5,221 bases of DNA from Chloroflexota bacterium (GTDB taxonomy: Bacteria; Chloroflexota; Anaerolineae; B4-G1): positions 1-5,221 of the forward strand of contig JAUVSX010000268.1 in assembly GCA_030596915.1 (NCBI GenBank). The letters run 5' to 3'. Shown piece after piece: positions 1-5,086 of the stretch. A program made the position numbers and the translations under genes. The first letter of the stretch is position 1. Each line of letters opens with the position of its first letter. The notes below the pieces were generated by a model. The model searched no databases, was not told the DNA's origin, and saw nothing but the letters and a program-made list of their open reading frames with translations.

Positions 1-1
1 C

Positions 2-2410
2 CCGCAGCCGCCGCCGGTCGATTCGCTGCTGACGGCGCTAGCGAACGGCATCGCCGAGTCGACGGGGCTTAGAGGCGCGATCCTCGTGCTCGACGACTAC
101 CACGTGATCCAGTCCCATCCCGTCCACCAGGTCCTCGCCTTCCTGCTGGACCACCTGCCGCCCCCGCCGGCAGGGCCGCACCTGGTCATCGCGACGCGGG
201 CCGATCCGCGAATCCCACTGTCGCGCGTGCGGGGCCGCGGGCAACTGACCGAGATTCGGATAACCGACCTGCGCTTCACCAATCACGAGGCTTCCGCTTT
301 TCTCAGGGACGTGATGGAGTTGGACATCTCCGCCGGGGCTGTGGCTGAACTGGAGCGCCGCACCGAGGGCTGGATCACCGGACTGCAGATGGCTGCTCTC
401 TCGCTCCAGGGGCGCGATACAGAGGAGACGGAGGGCTTCGTCCAGGCCTTCGCTGGCAGCCACCGCCACATCCTCGACTACTTGCTCGAGGAAGTCCTGA
501 ACCGCCAGCCGGAACTCGTCCAGCGGTTCCTCCTCGAGACCTCGATCCTCGACCAATTGAGCGGTCCGCTGTGCGATCGGGTGATCGGTCGCCCGGGGGG
601 CCAGGCGATGTTGGAGGACCTGGAGCGTCGCAATATCTTCATCCTTCCCCTCGATGACCAGCGTCACTGGTTCCAGTACCACCGCTTGTTTCGCGACCTG
701 CTCCGCGCGCGGCTGGACCGGCTAGGTCCCCAGCTCGGCTGTGCCACCGTGCCCGAGTTGCACCTCCGCGCCAGCGCCTGGTACGAGGGCAACGGCTGGG
801 TGACGGAGGCCATAGACCACGCCGTCGCCGCCGGGGAAGTGAACCGCGCCGCGCAGATGGTCGAGGACAACGGGATACGCATGCTGGTGCGCGGTGAACT
901 GACGACGCTTCTCACCTGGCTGCGCCCCTTGCCCGCCGAAACGATCGACGCCCGGCCCTGGCTGGCTATCTACGCCGCGTGGGCGCTTGGCCTGACCGGT
1001 CAGGCCGATGAAGCCGAGGTGCGCCTACAGGCGGCCGAGGCTGCGAGCGACGCCCCGCCCGACGACAGGCTGGGCCACGTTGCCGCCATACGGTCGTACA
1101 TCGCCGCACATCGGGAGGACCTCGCCGGGGCCGTCGCGCTGGCCCGCCGGGCCGACGCCCTACTCGGCGAGGAGGACCTGGTCGCACGCAGCGTGGTCGC
1201 CTTCACTCTCGGCGGTGTTCATCTGCTCGAGGGCGACCTGGCGAACGCGGCCCCTGCCTTCGCCCAAGCCGTCGAGATGGGTCAGGCGGCGGGCAACGTT
1301 CATCTGGCCGTGTCGGCGGCCGCTCAACTGGTGATGCTCGAGGTGGAGCAGGGGGAGCTCCACGAGGCGTTCGAGACCTGTCGGCGAATGCTGGCGATGG
1401 CCGGGAACTCACCGGTTGCGGCGCAAGCGCACTCGGGGATGGGCGAGCTGCTGTACGAGTGGAACGATCTGGAGGCCGCGGGACGCCACCTGGAACGCAG
1501 CATCGAGTTGGGCCAGCGATGGGGCAACGTGGAGGCCTTGAGTGGCAGCTACGTGGCGCTGGCGCGTCTCCAGTGGGCGCGTGGCGACATCGCGGGCATG
1601 GGCGACAACCTGAGCAAGGCCGAGCGGCTGGTCCAGCAGGGCCTGCACCCCGCCGCGAGTGTTGTTGTCGCTGGCTGGCGGGCGCGGCTCGCGCTTGCTG
1701 TGGGCGATCTCGCCCCGGCACAACGGTGGATCGATGAGTGCGGCAGTTCCACGGGAACTGGCCTCTCCTGTGGAAGGGGCGGCCTGGGTCGCGGCGCGGA
1801 GATCCCCGTGTTGCGCGAGGGAGGGTTCGTTATGCGGGCGCGCCTGCTGCTTGCCCGGGGCGAGTTCGCTGCCGCGATTCCATTGCTCGCGCGCCTCCTC
1901 GAATCGGCGCAGCGTCTTGGGCGCGTGGGGCTGGCCCTCGAGGTCCAGGCTCTGCAAGCGCTGGCGGACCGGGCGCAGGGTGACGATGACCTGGCACCGA
2001 CTGCTCTTGAGCAGGCCCTTGCCCTCGCCGGACCGCAGGGCTACATTCGCACCTTCGTCGACGAGGGCGAACCGCTGGGGCAACTGTTGGCCAAAGCCAT
2101 TCCCCGCCTGGCGGACCGGGCGCCCCTGCACGCCTACGCCCTGGCGCTCCTCGCCGCGTTCTCTGGCTCGGACGCGGCCGAGAGCACGCGCGCTGCCGAT
2201 GGGCAGGTGGTGCTGGCCGAGCCGCTGAGCGAGCGCGAGCTTGAGGTGCTTGGCCTCGTCGCCAACGGCTACACCAATCGGGAGATCGCCACCGCGCTGT
2301 TCATTGCCCTGAGTACAGTGAAGTCCCACACGAATAGCATCTACGGCAAGCTCGGAGTCAGGAGCCGCACGCAGGCCATCGTCGCAGCTCGCGCGCTGGG
2401 CCTCCTCTGA
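2..2410 (+). CDS. LuxR-family (LAL/MalT-like) ATP-dependent transcriptional regulator, 5' partial
   Basis: This is a large STAND-type signal-transducing regulator. The family binds ATP, senses an inducer through a helical repeat region, and activates transcription through a C-terminal LuxR helix-turn-helix. The frame is open to the left edge, so GTG at 86 is internal and not a start. Of the visible 802 residues, about 25-34 hold the Walker B-like ILVLDDYHVI, followed by the sensor stretch ATRADPRIPLSRVRGRGQL. The winged-helix part (RNIFILPLDDQRHWFQYHRL) comes next, then a long TPR-like alpha-helical region. The LuxR helix-turn-helix is at 742-802 (LSERELEVLGLVANGYTNRE onward, TVKSHTNSIYGKLGVRSRTQ). 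Relatives are usually about 850-920 aa, so roughly 100 residues including Walker A lie outside the window. A Gly-rich stretch (visible residues about 581-598) looks longer than in relatives. It ends 117 nt before the redox operon on the same strand and may control it (inference). Confidence 0.94.
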   Translation, partial: PQPPPVDSLLTALANGIAESTGLRGAILVLDDYHVIQSHPVHQVLAFLLDHLPPPPAGPHLVIATRADPRIPLSRVRGRGQLTEIRITDLRFTNHEASAFLRDVMELDISAGAVAELERRTEGWITGLQMAALSLQGRDTEETEGFVQAFAGSHRHILDYLLEEVLNRQPELVQRFLLETSILDQLSGPLCDRVIGRPGGQAMLEDLERRNIFILPLDDQRHWFQYHRLFRDLLRARLDRLGPQLGCATVPELHLRASAWYEGNGWVTEAIDHAVAAGEVNRAAQMVEDNGIRMLVRGELTTLLTWLRPLPAETIDARPWLAIYAAWALGLTGQADEAEVRLQAAEAASDAPPDDRLGHVAAIRSYIAAHREDLAGAVALARRADALLGEEDLVARSVVAFTLGGVHLLEGDLANAAPAFAQAVEMGQAAGNVHLAVSAAAQLVMLEVEQGELHEAFETCRRMLAMAGNSPVAAQAHSGMGELLYEWNDLEAAGRHLERSIELGQRWGNVEALSGSYVALARLQWARGDIAGMGDNLSKAERLVQQGLHPAASVVVAGWRARLALAVGDLAPAQRWIDECGSSTGTGLSCGRGGLGRGAEIPVLREGGFVMRARLLLARGEFAAAIPLLARLLESAQRLGRVGLALEVQALQALADRAQGDDDLAPTALEQALALAGPQGYIRTFVDEGEPLGQLLAKAIPRLADRAPLHAYALALLAAFSGSDAAESTRAADGQVVLAEPLSERELEVLGLVANGYTNREIATALFIALSTVKSHTNSIYGKLGVRSRTQAIVAARALGLL

Positions 2411-2426
2411 CGCCCCCTTCACCTCG

Positions 2427-2457
2427 ATCCAACCCCCCAATCCAACCAAGGTTGGAT
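2427..2457. promoter_or_regulatory. Operator-like triple 8-mer repeat with 18-bp palindrome
   Basis: ATCCAACC occurs at 2427-2434 and again at 2440-2447. Its exact inverse GGTTGGAT is at 2450-2457. The last two form a perfect palindrome, ATCCAACC-AA-GGTTGGAT, and the first lies 13 bp upstream as an extra half-site. The palindrome touches the candidate -35 box at 2456-2461, a position typical of repressor or activator operators. No T-run follows, so an intrinsic terminator for the upstream gene is unlikely. The cognate regulator is not identifiable from the sequence. Confidence 0.6.
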
Positions 2458-2485
2458 GACAGTCCACCCTCCGGCGTGGTATCCT
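2456..2485 (+). promoter_or_regulatory. Candidate sigma-70 promoter for the redox operon
   Basis: ATGACA at 2456-2461 matches five of six bases of the -35 consensus. TATCCT at 2480-2485 matches four of six bases of the -10 consensus. The spacer is 18 bp. Transcription would begin near 2491-2493, giving a leader of about 35 nt before the GTG at 2528. The -35 overlaps the right arm of the palindrome, which fits regulated initiation. The call rests on inspection alone. Confidence 0.45.
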
Positions 2486-2517
2486 ATGCGTAGTCAGGCA
2501 CAGATGCACATCGTGAT

Positions 2518-2521
2518 GGAG
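2518..2521 (+). promoter_or_regulatory. Ribosome binding site GGAG selecting the GTG start at 2528
   Basis: GGAG lies 6 nt before GTG 2528-2530, which is good spacing. The in-frame ATG codons at 2456, 2486, 2504 and 2516 lack a comparable Shine-Dalgarno, and the one at 2456 sits inside the palindrome and -35 box. Confidence 0.5.
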
Positions 2522-2527
2522 ATAGAC

Positions 2528-3295
2528 GTGACCAAGACCAGGCAGTTGCCGGGGCGCCAGCGGGTTCGGAAGGCGCTGTTGTTCATCTCGCTGTTGCTCT
2601 TTCCGGTGACACTGTACTACTTCTCGCCAGCGCTCATCCTTCAGGGCGCCGCGGAGGGTGTCGTCAATGCCAGCCTGATCGTCTTTGGGTTGATGTTCGT
2701 CGGGTCGCTATTCGTCGGGCGGCTCTGGTGCGGGTGGGCTTGCCCCGCGGGCGCGTTACAGGAGTTCGCCAGCCCGATCAACAACCGTCGCGTGTCCAGG
2801 CGGATCAACTGGATCAAGTGGGCCATTTGGATCCCCTGGGCCGGCCTGATCGTGGCCCTCGCCGTGAGCGCCGGCGGCTATCACACCGTGGACCCACTCT
2901 ACCAGCTCGAGGGCGGCGTCACGATGACCATACCGCTCGATGGCGAGGGGCCGCCCTGGTTTATGATCTACTACACCATCATCGCCCTCTTCGCCGGGCT
3001 GGCGATCATCGTCGGGAGGCGTGCCGGCTGCCACACGATCTGCTGGATGGCGCCGTTCATGATCATCGGGCGCCGGATCAGGAACCTGGTCAAGTGGCCG
3101 TCCCTGCGTCTGGCCGCCGAGCCTACGGCGTGCAACAACTGCATGACCTGCACCCGCAACTGCCCGATGAGCCTGGACGTGAACGGGATGGTGCAGAGCG
3201 CCAACATGGAGAACGACGAGTGCATCCTGTGTGGGAATTGCGTCGACGGATGCCCCAAGAGCGCGATCGGCTTCTCCTTCAGCAGCGGGCGCTAG
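2528..3295 (+). CDS. NapH-like membrane 4Fe-4S binding protein (polyferredoxin)
   Basis: This is a membrane iron-sulfur electron carrier of 255 aa, related to the NapH/NosR C-terminal/PceC group. Hydrophobic segments at about residues 15-38, 42-64, 93-116 and 144-163 suggest four membrane helices. C68-GWA-C72-P after helix 2 is the usual CX3CP motif. The matching site after helix 4 is C168-HTI-C172-W, with the Pro displaced (WMAP). The C-terminal domain carries two 4Fe-4S clusters of the CX2CX2CX3CP type: C202/C205/C208/C212 and C232/C235/C238/C242. By family topology these face the cytoplasm. GTG 2528 is preferred because GGAG precedes it and it lies downstream of the promoter. An ATG at 2516 or 2456 would add 4 or 24 N-terminal residues. 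It is the first gene of the operon, and its stop codon overlaps the next gene's ribosome binding site. The electron donor and acceptor are unknown; the flavoproteins downstream are the natural candidates. Confidence 0.88.
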   Translation: MTKTRQLPGRQRVRKALLFISLLLFPVTLYYFSPALILQGAAEGVVNASLIVFGLMFVGSLFVGRLWCGWACPAGALQEFASPINNRRVSRRINWIKWAIWIPWAGLIVALAVSAGGYHTVDPLYQLEGGVTMTIPLDGEGPPWFMIYYTIIALFAGLAIIVGRRAGCHTICWMAPFMIIGRRIRNLVKWPSLRLAAEPTACNNCMTCTRNCPMSLDVNGMVQSANMENDECILCGNCVDGCPKSAIGFSFSSGR

Positions 3296-3300
3296 GAGGG
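3294..3300 (+). promoter_or_regulatory. Ribosome binding site AGGAGGG overlapping the upstream stop codon
   Basis: AGGAGGG starts inside the TAG stop (3293-3295) of the membrane protein gene and lies 12 nt before ATG 3313, slightly longer than ideal. Its overlap with the upstream stop codon suggests translational coupling. An in-frame ATT at 3301 would be a rare start and is not preferred. Confidence 0.5.
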
Positions 3301-3312
3301 ATTGAACGGGCA

Positions 3313-3540
3313 ATGAAGCCAGCACGCTATCAGATCCGGGTTGAGGGACAACTCGACCCCCATTGGTCAGATTGGTTCGGTAACTTCACGCTGAGCCACG
3401 GGCAAGATGGCTCGACCACGCTCACGGGCCCGGTCACCGACAGCGCGGCACTCTTCGGCCTGCTCGACCGGGTGCGCGACACAGGCCTAACACTGATATC
3501 GGTCAATCGAATCGAACGAGAGGAAGGAGGCACACAGTGA
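3313..3540 (+). CDS. Small conserved-looking protein, predicted beta-alpha-beta-beta-alpha-beta fold
   Basis: This 75-aa soluble protein has no signal peptide, no membrane segment and no Cys. By eye the order is strand (YQIRVEGQL), helix (DPHWSDWFG), strand (FTLSHGQ), strand (STTLTGPV), helix (DSAALFGLLDRVRDTG) and strand (LTLISVNRIE). That is the pattern of a ferredoxin-like or ACT-like alpha/beta sandwich. The HWSDWF and LTGPV segments resemble small hypothetical proteins I recall from Chloroflexota and other phyla, often near regulators, but I cannot name a family. It is reliably coding: it has a strong upstream ribosome binding site, shares codon style with its neighbours, and its TGA overlaps the next gene's GTG in GTGA. 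It may be a partner, a ligand sensor or a chaperone for the redox proteins (inference). Confidence 0.82.
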   Translation: MKPARYQIRVEGQLDPHWSDWFGNFTLSHGQDGSTTLTGPVTDSAALFGLLDRVRDTGLTLISVNRIEREEGGTQ

Positions 3541-4115
3541 GAGTAACGATACTGGACGGTACGCGCGGCGGGCGCAAGGCGGAAGCGGACGCGCGCGAGG
3601 TTCTCATCAGCGAGCTTGAGGGCCAGGGATGGGAGGTGACGACGTATCCTCTGCGCGAGATGGAGATCGGTCACTGCGTGGGTTGCTTCGGGTGCTGGGT
3701 CAAGACGCCCGGTGAGTGCGTGATTGTCGGCGACGCCGCGAGCGACCTTGCTCCGGCGGTCGTGCAGAGCGACGTGGTCGTCTACCTCACCCCCGTCACG
3801 TTCGGCGGCTACTCCTCCGAGCTGAAGAAAGCCCTCGACCGCCTCATCTGCCTGCTGGCGCCGGACTTCATGGTGATCGACGGGGAAACGCACCACAAGA
3901 CGCGCTACGAGCGCTATCCGCGGCTGTTGGGGGTGGGCCTCCTCGACAGCGCCGACCCTGAGAGCGAGCGCATCTTCCAGACACTCATCGCGCGCAACGC
4001 GATCAACATGCACTCGCCCGTGCACGTGGCCGGCGTCCTACATAGCGAGCAAGGGACGGCCGGTATGCGCGCTGAGGTCCAGCAGCTACTGAATGAGGTG
4101 GGGGGAACACAATGA
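3537..4115 (+). CDS. Isf-like iron-sulfur flavoprotein (NADPH-dependent FMN reductase / flavodoxin fold)
   Basis: This 192-aa cytoplasmic flavodoxin-fold protein probably binds FMN and a 4Fe-4S cluster and moves electrons between ferredoxin-type carriers and an acceptor. The first strand, MRVTILDGTRGG, leads into the phosphate-binding loop. C47, C50, C53 and C61 form CX2CX2CX7C, the compact motif known from iron-sulfur flavoproteins such as archaeal Isf. TPVTFGGYSSELKKALDRL (about residues 85-103) is the conserved flavin-contact segment of this superfamily. The GTG start at 3537 overlaps the previous TGA by 4 nt (GTGA) and has an excellent AAGGAGG (3524-3530) 6 nt upstream. The length is typical for Isf-type proteins. 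The context beside a polyferredoxin membrane protein supports an electron-transfer role. The alternative is a generic flavin reductase in which the cysteines do something else. Confidence 0.88.
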   Translation: MRVTILDGTRGGRKAEADAREVLISELEGQGWEVTTYPLREMEIGHCVGCFGCWVKTPGECVIVGDAASDLAPAVVQSDVVVYLTPVTFGGYSSELKKALDRLICLLAPDFMVIDGETHHKTRYERYPRLLGVGLLDSADPESERIFQTLIARNAINMHSPVHVAGVLHSEQGTAGMRAEVQQLLNEVGGTQ

Positions 4116-4771
4116 CCACGTCAAGACAGGTACTTCTGCTTGTGGGCAGCGCCAGGCGGCCGCGCAGCACATCCGAGGCGCTGGGCAGCTACCTTCTCGA
4201 GCGCCTCGCCGAGAAAGGATTCGGGACCGAGACGCTGCTCCTGCATCGTGCACTCAAGTCGGGGGAGAAGCGCGAGGCTCTGCTGGAGGCGACCGACCGG
4301 GCGGACGTGCTCGTGGTAGCTTTTCCGCTCTACGTCGACTCGCTGCCTTCGCTGGTCATCAGGGCCCTTGAGCTAATAGCAGACCATCGCGAAGGTGGCG
4401 ATCAGTCGCGCCCGCAACGGCTATTGGCCATCGTAAACTGCGGCTTCCCCGAGGCGCAACACAATGACACGGCCATCGCCATTTGCCGGCGCTTCGCACG
4501 GGAGGCGGGCTTCGAGTGGATCGGTGGCCTGAGCCTGGGCGGCGGCGGGGCCATCAGCGGGCGGCCGCTCGCCGAAGCGGGAGGGATGGCCCGGAACCCG
4601 ATCCAGTCGCTGGAACTGACTGCCGCGGCGATTGCCGAGGGCGGCGCGCTACCCGAGGAAGCGGTCGAGGCTATGGCCCGATCCATCATACCGTCGTGGG
4701 CCTACCGCTGGATGGGCTGGTTCGGTTGGCGGCAACAGGCTCGAAAGCACGGCGTGCAGAGGCAATTGTAG
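4112..4771 (+). CDS. Flavodoxin-like NAD(P)H-dependent oxidoreductase
   Basis: This 219-aa protein is a second flavodoxin-fold reductase, predicted to bind FMN and to use NAD(P)H or a partner redox protein. After strand 1 (QVLLLVG) comes the phosphate-binding loop GSARRPRSTSEALG (residues 12-25). VAFPLYVDSLPSLVIRALEL (about 69-88) is the flavin-binding segment. NCGFPEAQHNDTAIAICRRF (109-128) and a Gly-rich loop, LSLGGGGAISG (140-150), follow. It lacks the four-Cys motif of the preceding gene product; C110 and C125 are not spaced to hold a cluster. The C-terminus is rich in Trp and basic residues (SWAYRWMGWFGWRQQARKHG) and could dock on the membrane or on the NapH-like protein (inference). Its ATG overlaps the upstream TGA in ATGA, with a G-rich ribosome binding site (GAGGTGGGGGGA) in front. 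It is the last gene of the operon. Confidence 0.85.
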   Translation: MTTSRQVLLLVGSARRPRSTSEALGSYLLERLAEKGFGTETLLLHRALKSGEKREALLEATDRADVLVVAFPLYVDSLPSLVIRALELIADHREGGDQSRPQRLLAIVNCGFPEAQHNDTAIAICRRFAREAGFEWIGGLSLGGGGAISGRPLAEAGGMARNPIQSLELTAAAIAEGGALPEEAVEAMARSIIPSWAYRWMGWFGWRQQARKHGVQRQL

Positions 4772-4858
4772 GGCCGCCCATACGGGGTGTGGGGGGGGGC
4801 CGCCGCCCCCGTTGCACGGGGACGAGGGGGCGCGCCGGAGGCGCGACGGGGTGGGGGG
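4772..4858. repeat. G-rich repetitive spacer between convergent genes, with two hairpins
   Basis: This 87-bp gap separates the two convergent gene sets. ACGGGG recurs at 4782, 4816 and 4846, each followed by a further G-run. The plus strand has six runs of at least four G: 4784-4787, 4791-4799, 4818-4821, 4826-4830, 4848-4851 and 4853-4858. Two strong stem-loops are visible: GGGGGC-CGCC-GCCCCC (4795-4810) and CGCGCC-GGA-GGCGCG (4831-4845). Neither is followed by a T-run on either strand, so classical intrinsic termination is not shown. A REP-like repeat, a G-quadruplex former or a bidirectional transcript 3' end are all possible. Confidence 0.55.
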
Positions 4859-5086
4859 CTACGATGACCCGTTGCTCGCCACTGCCGCATCAACACTCTG
4901 GATCAGCTTGATGTTCGTCCTGAGCCATTCGTTGACCAGCGCCTGGATGTCTATGTCCCTGCCTTCTGCGAGACGGCTCATGAAGTCATCCACGTCCGGC
5001 TCAAGGTAGACCGGGAAGCCGAACGTCGCGTCAGGGATATAGAACTTCCCCCGTTTACCTCTGGAGAAATCGTACTCGGCCTTCAT
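4859..5086 (-). CDS. BrnA-like ribbon-helix-helix antitoxin
   Basis: This 75-aa protein probably neutralises the BrnT-like toxin encoded just upstream on the minus strand and, as is usual for such antitoxins, autorepresses the operon. A basic N-terminus (MKAEYDFSRGKRGKFY) resembles antitoxins found beside DUF497 toxins. It is followed by a strand-helix-helix (CopG/Arc-like) pattern: strand FGFPVYL (22-28), helix from about 30-41 and helix DIQALVNEWLRTNIKLIQ (46-63). Residues 64-75 are a short, Ala/Ser-rich tail. The ATG overlaps the toxin's TGA in ATGA, and GAGGAA (plus-strand 5095-5100) supplies the ribosome binding site. The arrangement of toxin first and antitoxin second is that of brnTA. 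It differs from the canonical BrnA (DUF4415) wording, so the exact subfamily is uncertain. Confidence 0.83.
   Translation of the reverse strand: MKAEYDFSRGKRGKFYIPDATFGFPVYLEPDVDDFMSRLAEGRDIDIQALVNEWLRTNIKLIQSVDAAVASNGSS

Noticed and set aside
38..682. Minus-strand open frame of 214 codons
   Set aside because: It is antisense to the well-supported regulator NTPase region, with a composition typical of a shadow frame.
2440..2457. Palindrome as an intrinsic terminator of the regulator gene
   Set aside because: The loop is at most 2-4 nt and no T-run follows. The position next to a -35 box fits an operator better.
1409..2509. Long open frame of 366 codons on the minus strand
   Set aside because: It is antisense to the LAL regulator, which has clear domains. 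Long antisense frames are expected in GC-rich codon use, and its translation shows no recognisable domain.
2728..3540. Single 270-codon plus-strand frame spanning the membrane protein's 3' half and the small protein
   Set aside because: Only the part from ATG 3313 looks like protein. The earlier part is the Arg/Pro-rich shadow of the NapH-like gene.
2528..4771. Assignment to nitrate (nap), nitrous oxide (nos) or reductive dehalogenase (pce) loci
   Set aside because: Only the membrane subunit resembles those systems. No catalytic subunit, FMN-binding PceC domain or Tat-exported protein is present in the window.
4795..4845. GC-rich stem-loops as classical rho-independent terminators
   Set aside because: The stems are strong, but neither strand has a U-tract after them, so I report only a structured G-rich spacer.
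4483..5009. Plus-strand frames running through the G-rich spacer and the toxin-antitoxin region
   Set aside because: They are shadows: Arg/Gly-rich, lacking ribosome binding sites, and overlapping well-supported genes on the other frame or strand.
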